Assembly (NCBI GenBank): GCA_026419775.2
Contig: JAOPGA020000786.1
Coordinates: 1 to 42,575, forward strand
DNA length: 42,575 nt
Origin: Acrasis kona
Taxonomy: Eukaryota > Heterolobosea > Eutetramitea > Acrasida > Acrasidae
Direction of reading: 5' to 3'
Positions 19,591-28,948 of the stretch are shown here, piece after piece (position 1 is the first letter of the stretch; each line of letters starts with the position of its first letter). Both the position numbers and the translations under genes were made by a program. The notes under the pieces are model-generated. The model ran no database searches, had not been told where the DNA came from, and worked only from the letters and a program-made list of their open reading frames with translations.

Positions 19591-20404
19591 TTGTCTTTGT
19601 TTGTACTATTAGAATTAATTATTTTTGAGGAGTATCAAGTATCAAATCATACTTAATTCTATATAATTTTGTACTCGCTCTCATAAACCCCCTATTTAAT
19701 TATCTCAAATCTTCGTATTGGGAAATTTAAAAGTGTTTAATTGGGCCTATAGCCATTTATAGTGGGAGCAATACGCATGCGACTTATATGAACTACTTTG
19801 AAGCTTGTTTTTATTCACTTCACTCCTTTAATTGTTTTGCAGGAACTAGATACTTGAACCGGTATTAATTTACAATTCTTAACTTTGTATCAAACCTCAA
19901 AAGATGGCAAGAGGAATAAAACTCGTTACTTGAAAGTCTAATATTCACAGGCAAATTGTTTGTACAGTAACCACTGCACAAGGCGCCACCCGGGAAATTT
20001 AAAAGTGACTAATATTAACTTGTGCTGAAGTCGAAAAGATAATAACTGAATGCATATGCAAATTTAAGCGTTTTGACCTATATTTTTATAGAAAAAATTA
20101 AAAATTAATTTTGACGTAAACCCAAACCCAAACCCAAGTTTAACGTTTTTTGATTTTTGTTTCTTTTTAAGCTATTATGTTTATGAAGCTCAAATATTCA
20201 TATTAAGAATCGACATTAGCTGATTCCTTGGAAAGTAAATCAAACTTCGGATGAAAGCTTGCAAAATGCTTTCCGCTACACATAAGAGGGTTAATGATAG
20301 CACAGACAAAATTAATTAATATAATACCAGTTAATCTGGCAGAACGGATGATTTGAAAGGAATCTATGTAATTTGCTTGGAGGTTCTAACCCTTTTGATT
20401 TTTT
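19591..20404. other. Non-coding stretch
   Basis: No gene is seen. GGGAAATTTAAAAGTG occurs twice (about 19719 and 19991). Three AAACCC units lie at about 20118-20137. Confidence 0.4.
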
Positions 20405-21363
20405 TTAAAGAAGCTGAAAATATATACTTTCTGTGATCGATTTGTGTTTATTGAGTATTTCCCTGTTGACATAATAGCCTTTATGACCGCTGTTCTTGGT
20501 ACAATTTTTGCAGCTGCACTTATTGGATTTAGACCACATCCTAGCTTTTCTTGTAATATCCTCCTCCTCTTCCTCTTTTTGTTCATTCAAGTCAAGATTT
20601 TGAGGACAGTATAAGTGAGCATACTATAAAGTGGTCAAAGTTGTAAAATGATATAATTATCGCTAAAGTCCAGAACTCTGGAGGAGACAGCAGTGACATT
20701 TGAGATATTATATATAATGTTATCAATGCAGCTGTCCGCAAATGTGGGTGATGCTGTGGCTGTAAAAAGGTGAAATTTATCCATCAAATTAGTGAGATGG
20801 CGGCCGCGTTGTGAAGATTTGTCAATCTCAACATTAAAGTCCCCAGCAATGAAAATATTATATTTTTCAATCTGGCGCCTGTAATCCATTCTTTAATCTC
20901 TTGTTCAATTTTCAAATTTTCTTGATTTGATGTGGAGCTGGCGTGACAGGTGGGGAGGTAGGCGCAAATGATGGTGGTAGGGTGGAGTTTGAGATTTACT
21001 GAAATGCATACTGCTCGACCTTCATATATTGGTGCTCTATTACAGATCCATCAGTTGGCGGTTAATGATAGCCAACAATGCCCTATAGATAACAGGTAAC
21101 ACAGCGATGGGACAAAATTTCGAAAGGTGGAGTAGGTCTGAGGGGCTCGAAGTTTTGGGTATTAGTGATACATATGCTTCTTTCATGTATGCCGGGATCT
21201 CTTCTTTGCCTCTCAAGATTCTGGTAGCCACAATGGCTAGATGTTCTTGAAATTCAGAGGATAGAGAGGTCCATACTTTACCGTGTATACCATCGATGCT
21301 AAGGGTGCCAGATGTGTTTTCAATGGCCTCTATCCATAAGATAAACAGCAGAAGAGACACCAA
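20405..21363 (-). mobile_element. LINE fragments, endonuclease and reverse transcriptase pieces in reversed order
   Basis: On the minus strand the first piece (21363-21040) carries the start of a LINE reverse transcriptase: GIHGKVW, IPAYMKEAYVSLIPKTSSPSD and KFCPIAVLPVIYRALLAIINRQL, matching RT motifs 0-2. Downstream (about 21025-20635) is an APE-type endonuclease: APIYEGRAVCISVNL and IIAGDFNV-type motif IFIAGDFNVEID, then CIDNIIYN and FSDNYIILQL, the last with Asn where His is normal. The endonuclease is split by a frameshift near 20885. In an intact LINE the endonuclease precedes the RT, so these come from two copies or a rearrangement. A short Cys-rich tail frame (SNKCSCKNCTKN) follows to 20405. 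All parts are non-functional. Confidence 0.65.
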
Positions 21364-21439
21364 TGAAATTTTTGGCTAATTTGAGTGAAACGAGCAATAG
21401 GAGTATTAGACAAGCAAGTGGAGGATCTTAAAAAAAATT

Positions 21440-22224
21440 ATGTTGTAACCAGTAATATCCGGTTGTAATCTGGTATGTGAAATAAATAAGATAAAAATTG
21501 GTCGAGTAACATCACTGTTATTATTATATTGTTAATGCGGGACCGACCGGTGTAGGCGATTCTATAAACAATAAGGAGATAAAAGGTAATTTCGAGGATA
21601 GAATATCCGTGGGAGCACCGTCAGGCTTGTTAGATTCTGATTGCACTTTAGAGGATACACATTCGACAAGAATTCCTAAAATTGGTCGCGAGTAAGAAGA
21701 AGACCGAGTCTAAGAAGAAAGCGAAGGAATCGGAGAACATGGAGAAAACAATCTCTACATTAAAGTCCGAGATGCCGACCATTAGGTTGAAGTACATTAT
21801 CGAGGATTTATTTAAATTCGAGAAATTCCTTGCAAGACATAACTTTGAAATCTCCNAGTATTTGCCACTATTCATGAGCTGTGTCGAGGATGGTTTGGTG
21901 AACAACGTTAGAAAACTGTCAGAGAGCAAGTTGTTGGAAGAGAAGTCATGGAGAGAATGCAAGAAGGAATTGTTGGAAAAGCTAACCGGTAAAAGGGTTA
22001 CAGAGTACATGTCCTTGTTCAGGAAGATTAGACCAAGAAGGAACGAGACTTATAATGAGTATCATCAGCGTTTCTCATCATATATGGAGATTCTAGACGT
22101 GAGCAATGTGGATGCAGAGCTTATATATTATGTAAGTGTGGATCAAATCGCCAAACTGCAAGCACAGATCCCAAATTTTTGTAATGGTCACAGGTCAACT
22201 CTGATGTTCATCTATACACCATGA
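21440..22224 (+). mobile_element. Fossil LTR-retroelement, gag-like part
   Basis: The frame at 21682-22224 has the helical layout and spacing of a Ty3/gypsy-type Gag capsid region (ESKLLEEKSWRECKKELLEKL followed by a YNEYHQRFSSYME stretch). The sequence at about 21440-21650 may hold part of an LTR or leader. No protease, reverse transcriptase or integrase follows. The copy is incomplete and looks old. Age cannot be estimated without a paired LTR. Confidence 0.45.
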
Positions 22225-22624
22225 AGAGTGTTGAACACACATTGACTAACAATGAATACTTTATCATTATACGATATTACACACAATAATGACTAGTAAT
22301 CAGTACACATATAGTATCATGTATTGGTTTGATAATTTAATCTCAACCGACACTTGATTCACAATGTTTAGACAATAATAAATGAAACGTCGAGGTTAGG
22401 GGATTAACAATACTCTGAGAGCAATTGTAGTACTATTAATATGATTCTCAACCGAAACGAGAATACATCTTGCTTATAATTACTTGGAAGATTATACACA
22501 AGAAAACAAATCATTCGATAACATTTATCAAAACATTCCGAAGAATTGTTATGGTTAAATTACAGTTTCAATGATAAGATAAAATGAACACATTAAAATA
22601 TTTGATTTTCAACAAATATTTGAT
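22225..22624. other. Non-coding stretch
   Basis: AT-rich sequence without a credible frame. It may contain more of the neighbouring retroelement fossil. Confidence 0.35.
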
Positions 22625-22885
22625 TTATTCCTGTATTGAGTATGGATCCTCAAATACAGTTATTACTTGTTCCGCAGTTAGGTTAGAGAACATATAACAT
22701 GTTGGACCATCATAATCGTGCTTAATGGTCACCTTTACTTTTCCTGTAGAGAAATAATAGTCGATCTGAACTCCACGGCGCTTGTAAATGGCAGTCTTGG
22801 TCTCTTCATATCTATTTAGCAGTTTGCAGTCATACTGGGTGCCATCAACCTCTTCACGTCTGATTTGATTTGTTTTCTTCGCCAT
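22625..22885 (-). CDS. Small unknown protein, 86 residues
   Basis: ATG 22885 begins MAKKTNQIRREEVDGTQYD. The body (YKRRGVQIDYYFSTGKVKVT...) looks like a compact beta-rich fold. Codon use and hydrophobic spacing look genuine. It is divergent from the gene at 23021 with 135 bp between. No family is recognised. It may be a transposon passenger, given its surroundings. Confidence 0.4.
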   Translation of the reverse strand: MAKKTNQIRREEVDGTQYDCKLLNRYEETKTAIYKRRGVQIDYYFSTGKVKVTIKHDYDGPTCYMFSNLTAEQVITVFEDPYSIQE

Positions 22886-23020
22886 CTTTGTGAGAGTTTA
22901 GAATTGAAGTCATTCTTTAAATGTAATGAGAATAGACAGTTCTAGAACTTATATTGTAATAAGCAACCATGTTCTGATATCAAGAACTTTTCCCTGAGGA
23001 CACATTCATACTTCTAATAA

Positions 23021-23580
23021 ATGGAACTCAGCGATATTTACCATTACCCAAAGAAGGTAGATAATCAATTTACTAGACTACATTGCTGGATAAATATAAT
23101 GAAGATAGCAGAGTGGGCAAAAGAGGCGGGACAAAAGAACATTATTCCAAAATATGTATCTAGAGTTCCTTACTTGTATCACAATGAAAACGGTACATTA
23201 ATGCAAACAATAGATGGTGAGGAACCACAAGAAGTTGAGTGTGACGAAACAAAATCCCTCTATAACAATCTACCGCAACCACTAACAAACAACAACAATA
23301 AACCACATGAGAAAAGATGTACCTATTGTTATTGTATCAAACAAATCATGCCAGATAGGAAACAGGCATACTATATCAGCTCATCCAAAAAGAAAAATAG
23401 GATAAGAGATCGATTTAGATTAACAACCACTTTTAATGATGCAACATTAGTAATGAACATGGCAGCATTTTTTAGAAAACAGGGATAAGCCTGAAAGTTT
23501 ATTGGTAGTTTTACAACCCCCGTCAATAGTTATTGATGAGTTACCTTACACAAAAAATTATATATACAAATCACCGGGAA
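23021..23580 (+). pseudogene. Unknown protein with CxxCxC motif, probably frameshifted
   Basis: ATG 23021 gives 155 residues (MELSDIYHYPKKVDNQFTR...). CTYCYCIKQ precedes a basic segment (SSKKKNRIRDRFRLTTTFND). The frame ends at 23488, but another frame continues directly (NRDKPESLLVVLQPPSIVIDE) to about 23578, so one indel near 23475 has probably broken a longer gene. The CxxC plus basic segment recalls a zinc knuckle at the end of some transposases, but this is weak. No family is recognised. Confidence 0.35.
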
Positions 23581-23919
23581 GGTGATTGCTCGTGTTCACA
23601 GTTTGCCTTGTAAACACATCGAGCGGTCCAAATGGAACGGGAAGTTTCCATGAGTATTGTAGAGATTTTTCGGAGAACAGAGAGAGGCTTGAGAACTCTA
23701 AAGTGCTTGTTGAATCGCTTGAAAGTGTCCATACTAACATATCCTAGCATACTAGCATAAATGGACCTCTTCCAGTCTTCCGGCAACTCTGACATTTCTT
23801 CGCTTCCTTCGAACATGGCAGCATTTAAAGAAGGTAGATATATAACTGCTGGATATATTATCAGCCAACATGACACCAAATCAAAGGCAGTAGAAGCTGA
23901 AAAACTTTATATTTCGCAG
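23571..23919 (-). pseudogene. Possible LINE C-terminal remnant interrupted by element D
   Basis: The minus-strand frame includes LGYVSMDTFKRFNKHFRVLK and SRSIWTARCVYKANCEHE. The IW..RC pattern after a helical segment resembles the region downstream of many LINE reverse transcriptases. On the other side of element D (27570-27710, minus) a frame without ATG (FDPPTILVKSNLFTKRVSIG...) may be its upstream part. Weak evidence. Confidence 0.25.
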
Positions 23920-23940
23920 TGGGAAAGTGCAGGAATCAGC
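23920..23940 (+). repeat. Left terminal inverted repeat of element D
   Basis: Perfect 21-bp partner of 27532-27552, starting TGGGAAAGTGC. Confidence 0.8.
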
Positions 23941-24055
23941 CAACGTGTGGGTGGGTGGGTAAAAATTTTAAAAAAATCAGTATAGGGGGGTGGGTGTCGG
24001 TAAAAAATCAGTGTTTTGGGGTGGGTCTAAAAGTTTTACATTATTTATAAATAGA

Positions 24056-24598
24056 TCACTTTTTTATTCTTCGCTTCTTTATTGGAGTAGTAGAAGAGTT
24101 TACGGTAGGCACGTAGTCATCAATATCCATGATATCAGATGTTCTCTTTTGTGGACTTTGAGCTGACCTCAGTGATAAAGATCTTTTCTTTGGCACATGA
24201 AGTGATGTGTTTGATATGTTTTTGAATACATGGCTAAGTGATCTTTTTGGGATTGTAAGTGGTTCTGCAACAGTTTGATCTGGCAGCTCGATATTATCCC
24301 AGTCTTTATCACCGTCATCCTCAATGACATCCAAATTATCAATGTCATCCTGATTCATCTTCTCCTCTTCCCAATCATCATCAACATTGTCATCCCATTC
24401 ACCATGCATCAATTGCTTGTGTAATCGTAAATCTTTGCTACTCAATGCCCTTCTTCCNCAATCTAAACATTTGAGTGGCATCGATTTTTGACTTGGAAGA
24501 AACTGGTCCATGTGTATTTGTTTGTCTGCTCCTTCCAATCTTTCTTCAAAGCTCAAAAAGTGACCAGGTTTTTTTGGATCAGGAACGGGCATTGGCAT
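24056..24598 (-). CDS. C2H2 zinc-finger, acidic accessory protein of element D
   Basis: The frame of 180 residues starts MPMPVPDPKKPGHFLSFEE. One C2H2 finger is visible: KCLD, an unresolved codon TGN that would be Cys with T or C, then GRRALSSKDLRLHKQLMH (spacing C-x2-C-x12-H-x4-H). An acidic block (DDNVDDDWEEEKMNQDDIDN) and a Ser/Lys-rich tail ending PIKKRRIKK, a probable nuclear signal, follow. It is co-directional with the transposase and downstream of it. A DNA- or chromatin-binding helper is a reasonable inference. Confidence 0.55.
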   Translation of the reverse strand: MPMPVPDPKKPGHFLSFEERLEGADKQIHMDQFLPSQKSMPLKCLDXGRRALSSKDLRLHKQLMHGEWDDNVDDDWEEEKMNQDDIDNLDVIEDDGDKDWDNIELPDQTVAEPLTIPKRSLSHVFKNISNTSLHVPKKRSLSLRSAQSPQKRTSDIMDIDDYVPTVNSSTTPIKKRRIKK

Positions 24599-25358
24599 GT
24601 TGTTGGAGAAACTTGAGAATAAATGTCCAGGGACGTGTAACTGTGGATGTTTGCGGTGAAACTAGGCTAAATATCCGGACGGAAAATAATCTTAAAAAAG
24701 TAAACAATGTTCGAATGGTAACATTACAACCCCCGATGATGCACAAGTCTTGAGCATGGGAAGTATCGGCTACATGGATGCAGAAGAATAAACAGCTCAA
24801 TAATCATTGGAAACAATAAACCAGATTCTATCTGTTCACTTCCTTACTATAATTTCTACAACTAAAAAGAGACAATGAAATTTTAAACCATTCAAAACCT
24901 ATGAAGCAATTGTGCAACACACAGTTTCTTTATATATTTATGTATGAAAAGGTGAGAATAAGTGACATTAGTGGTAAAATTTTAGCATGACTGGTTAGTC
25001 CGATTGTCTGAGTGGGTTCCAATGGTTGTTCAAAATGAAAAAATATACTAGAAAACCTTTGCGGCAAAGGTTTACCGGGAGAAAGTTACCGTCGTGTTGT
25101 TCTGTATATATTCGTTTCATAAATATATTTTCAGTTTGGATATCTAATCCTAGTTTCACCACAAACATTACTGTACTCTAGTGTTGTCACCACACAAAAT
25201 TTTATAGTAGCACTCTGCAGATCAACATCGAATGTATCTCATCGCGAAAAAATTGCATCGATTATTATTAGAAATCAAGTATTACCATATTAAACGAAAT
25301 AAATTTATTTTTAATTAGCATTCATCACTTAGCTCGTTTCAAATTTTAATTATCCGAC
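24599..25358. other. Internal non-coding part of element D with a palindrome
   Basis: No credible gene. AAACCTTTGC-G-GCAAAGGTTT at about 25054-25074 is a perfect 10-bp palindrome around one base. Confidence 0.45.
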
Positions 25359-27208
25359 CTAATAAGCTGCACGTCCCTGTAAATGTCCCCAAGAGTTCTG
25401 CTTTTGAGTACAACACTGAGGATTTCTACATGCTTTGATTATTGTGATATTGTTACCAACACTATCAACAGTATGATTTTGCATTTTCACTATAAACCTC
25501 TCAACTTCCTTTGTACTCTTAACTGTCATTTTGTTGGCATCTTTTGAAAAATACTGGATGATGTCCTCAAAGCTTGGTTCGCATGGTAGATGTGGCTTCC
25601 TCTCTGAATTGGGATATGTCACATAAGTTTGAATGTTTGTACCATTTACTGTTAGATTGTCAAATATTGTCTTGACCGTATCTAGTGCAATGCTATGATT
25701 TTTAAAGCGCATCTCCTCATCAATACATTGATTTTTAGAGTTGAGATGGCATCCATGCTGGTATGGGTCTAAGTCATTGTTCAATTTGCTCAACCCTCGA
25801 CTCAAATGTGGCATTACTACTGGATTTCTTTGGCTACAGCCAGCAGCTGGAGATATGTGGACCAATATTTGAATACCCAGTTCTTTAAACATTTTAAAGT
25901 CAAGAACCTGGTTACAACGGTTTCCTGGTGCTACATCTTGCGCATTGTCAGTCTCATCAATGATGATATCTTGCACTTTCCCTTCTCGTGTATGAGTCCA
26001 AAATCCTCCGTTACGAATATTGTTCACTCTATCATACATGTTTTGTAGCTTTCCAGCTTTGTCTGTGCTATTTGATCGGAGATAAACATCAATCTTGTCC
26101 TGTTTCAGAGTAACAATCTCATCTCCTCCAACAACTGGCTTCAAGATTGCTATTACATTAGGAGATAATGATTCCCCTCTGGCATCCCATGTATGGTCGC
26201 TTTTCTCAAACCGATTATCATTATCCGCCAGAGCAGCTCTAGTTGACTTTGAAACTGCGTCCCCTCTCGTTGGAATATTTGCTTTTTTATCAATAGATCG
26301 AAACACAACATTTTCAAAGCCCAACCTTGGAAGAGCCTGCCTTATGTATTTTATTGTTGCGGAAGTGTAATGGAGGTCCTCACGTTCAGACATGGCACCA
26401 TTTCCAACTTTGCGAATTTTGACTAGTGCATCTTTAACGTGCCACTTTGAAACTCTCGGCCTTCCACAAATACATGTTTCCCTTTCCGACTTTGTTCTGC
26501 TATTTTTAAACCAAGTTGTGAGTCAATTGGCCTTCTACCTCTCTTTCCTTTCTGAACTACATAGCCTTTTTTCTTTTTTGAGAGGTAATACACCCTCTGG
26601 GCCAAAGCATGCTGTTGTAGTTTTTTCAACTTCAATGTTTGATTGCGGATTACATTTTGTGCTTTGGTTTGAGATACTATAAGCTCCTTTAGTCGGATCT
26701 GCATTCCTGGCTCACATGATAGTTCAGGGTCAAGAGATTGAATTTGTTTAATTTGACTTGTGAACTTCGCAAGGTTAGTATTGGCCTCTTCTATAGATGA
26801 ACCAATCTTGTTTTGGGATGGTTTGTGTAGTGCTATAGTTGGTGTTGCTGTTGATGTGAGGAATAGTTCTCGTCCTTCTCTTGACAGTTTTGGAAAGGTG
26901 TTTTCAAATACAAAAAGTTTATATTGAAGTTTTTTTAATGCATCTGTTAAAAGTAACAACTTGTTTCTCTTGTCCTTTGCCGTCAACTCGTCTAGGTCTT
27001 TATACATCGCTTTAGCAGCGACCTCCAAGTCTTGTTTTCTAAAGGAGTTGGAATTAGCTTTAGTCATTGTCAAATAGCAATAAGCATTGACATATTCTTG
27101 GTATGGATTTGAAGGCTTTGGGAAGTAGAAAGTAGCACTGAAAGTAGGCTTCTCATTGGATAATTTAAATTGTCCACTTTTGAATGATAAAGTAGTTTGT
27201 TGCTTCAT
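25359..27208 (-). pseudogene. DDE transposase of element D, split by one frameshift
   Basis: ATG 27208 opens 261 residues (MKQQTTLSFKSGQ...) with coiled-coil regions and KKGYVVQKGKRGRRP. The frame ends at 26423. The next frame, open from above 26440 (WHVKDALVKIRKVGNGAMS) to 25359, continues the protein, so one indel near 26440 splits it. The second part has FRSIDKKANIP, IIIDETDNAQDVAPG and LVHISPAAGCSQRNPVVMPHLS, then DPYQHGCHLNSK. These match, in order, the conserved blocks of a widespread uncharacterised DDE family (SxDDKAxIP, VDGGPDENP, NxVERRMAPLS, HYGxHLDS). At the third block the Glu-Arg pair is missing, so the catalytic Glu seems lost. The copy is very probably inactive. Confidence 0.6.
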
Positions 27209-27531
27209 TGCTTCAGTTATCTGTAATCTTGAATCCGCGCCTCAAGTTCCAAACCAACCTAACAACGATGAGTACCGAAAACATACTAAATACGTATTTT
27301 TGCGTAGTAACCCAACTTTTGTAATTTTTGCATTTCTGTCAACGGCTCAATATACATATTCAAATATGTTGTTGAAGAATTGGCAAAAGTGCAGTATCTT
27401 CAACGAAGTCTTTAAATAGAAGTAAAGAAGCTGGCCGCAGGCCCGGTTTTTTATATTTACTATCAGCACACATTGGGTGGGTAATACAGACGAAATCACA
27501 ATAAAGGTGGGTGGGTGGGTTTGACACATAA

Positions 27532-27552
27532 GCTGATTCCTGCACTTTCCCA
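27532..27552 (-). repeat. Right terminal inverted repeat of element D
   Basis: Perfect 21-bp inverted partner of 23920-23940. Confidence 0.8.
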
Positions 27553-27764
27553 AAGAACAAGAAGTAATATAATATTTAATAGCCATTGCTCGTACAGAAC
27601 CATACAAGCTAGTTGACCCATCAACTCTAAGTGTTTTATCCAGACCAATTGATACCCTTTTTGTAAATAGATTTGATTTTACAAGAATTGTCGGAGGATC
27701 AAAAAGGAAATATTTTTATTTAGAATGTTATTCTTAGAATAGATATATTTAAGTCAATTTATTA
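27553..27764. other. Junction between mobile DNA and host genes
   Basis: Contains the short ATG-less minus-strand frame noted under 23571-23919 and the AT-rich promoter region of the next gene (TATATTTAAG about 30 bp before its ATG). Confidence 0.35.
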
Positions 27765-28622
27765 ATGGATTTTCCACAACAAATAAACAACAAAATGAAC
27801 ACAACAACAACAACAGTTCTCCCATCAACAGTCCCAACAAAGGTCTTAGACGGACCAGGAGCAACCACAGTGACCCAAACAACAGTCACTCAAACAGCTT
27901 ATGCAGCACCAGTTGAAGCAAAATCACAAGTTTTGTCACAAGTCATGGGAGCCCTTATGGGTCTATCCATGTTCATTGGAGGTACCTTACTATTAGTCGG
28001 TGCCGCAATCAGTTTGGCCGAGTTTGGATACCACTACGTTGCCAGTGGTGTCCTCTGGATCATTGCTTTCTCATTCTTCACATTGGCCTCAATTTTCGCC
28101 TTCATTGGAGGATTTGACCTTGGAAACAAGAACTCTAGAACACCATACCACTTTTTGAACATCTTCGGAAGCATTGCCTTCTTCTTAGGAAGCATCCTCA
28201 TGATTATTGGTGCTGCTCTATGGTTAGCTGGAAGCACAAGATTCGACACTTTTAACGCAGGAACCATCATTTGGATCATTGGTTCCTCATTAATCCTAAC
28301 CTACTTCTTGCTACGCAACTATGGTGCCATTCTCGATGGTATTTTCTTGTACCACACATTCATGAGTAACATGAACAGCCGCACCAACGGAACTTTCCAA
28401 GTTGCACCAAAGAGTTTAATCTCCAGCTTATACTTGAACGGTATTGCCACAGTCATGTACACCGTTGCATCAGTATTGTTACTTCTTGGATCCATCGCAT
28501 GGCACAGTTTCTTAAGAACTGTCGGAAGCAGATCATTCCAAACTCAAGCAGGTGTCTTGTGGGTCATTGCAGGTGGTTTGTATCTCATTGCCGGTCTATT
28601 GCAGATTGCAGCACGTAGATAA
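27765..28622 (+). CDS. Polytopic membrane protein, 285 residues
   Basis: ATG 27765 starts a Thr-rich soluble head of about 60 residues (TTTTTVLPSTVPTKVL...). About seven hydrophobic spans follow: LMGLSMFIGGTLLLVGAAI, GVLWIIAFSFFTLASIFAFI, IFGSIAFFLGSILMIIGAAL, IIWIIGSSLILTYFLL, NGIATVMYTVASVLLLLGSI and VLWVIAGGLYLIAGLLQIA. Repeated G-S-hydrophobic patterns (FGSIAFFLGS, WIIGSSL, WVIAGGL) recall the YrhK-type membrane domain, but that is a guess. The gene is intronless with strong, regular codon use, so probably well expressed. Function is unknown. Confidence 0.65.
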   Translation: MDFPQQINNKMNTTTTTVLPSTVPTKVLDGPGATTVTQTTVTQTAYAAPVEAKSQVLSQVMGALMGLSMFIGGTLLLVGAAISLAEFGYHYVASGVLWIIAFSFFTLASIFAFIGGFDLGNKNSRTPYHFLNIFGSIAFFLGSILMIIGAALWLAGSTRFDTFNAGTIIWIIGSSLILTYFLLRNYGAILDGIFLYHTFMSNMNSRTNGTFQVAPKSLISSLYLNGIATVMYTVASVLLLLGSIAWHSFLRTVGSRSFQTQAGVLWVIAGGLYLIAGLLQIAARR

Positions 28623-28948
28623 ATGTAAATAAATTCTAGTCTTTTATTTATCTTTGTTTCAATGGTCTTTCGTCCACTGCAGCCATATTGTTTACTTACA
28701 TTGTGGAAATAATAAAAGACTTTTTTATTTAACTGCAACCTTCACATATGTCTTCACCGTACATAGATACAAGTGCTTCACGGGTGCAACTACTCACGCC
28801 GAGAGTACGTATCCCTTGAAACGTGAACTAATGCTCACTCAAGATCTGCAATCCCTCATACTAAGAGTATGTTCAACTTCTGCATCGATAGTGAATTTGT
28901 ACGTGAAGTACTTTTTTTGTCGATCTTTTGTAATAAAGTATTTACAAC
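28623..28948. other. Intergenic region
   Basis: No gene seen. AT-rich, with AATAAA near 28630 that could serve the upstream gene. Confidence 0.4.

Larger units (their letters stand above)
23920..27552. mobile_element. Element D: DNA transposon with perfect 21-bp terminal inverted repeats
   Basis: TGGGAAAGTGCAGGAATCAG (plus one further C) at 23920-23940 is repeated in perfect inversion at 27532-27552. The 3.6 kb between them hold two minus-strand genes, a C2H2 accessory protein and a DDE transposase. GGGTG-rich tracts lie just inside both ends (23945-24030 and 27473-27520). No clear target-site duplication is visible. Confidence 0.75.

Noticed and set aside
20118-20137. Three AAACCC units resembling telomeric repeats
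   Set aside because: Only three imperfect units, no longer array; similar short runs occur by chance (another near 36265).
24990-25025. D-arm-like sequence (TGACTGGTTAGTCC) suggesting a tRNA
   Set aside because: No B box or matching stems downstream.
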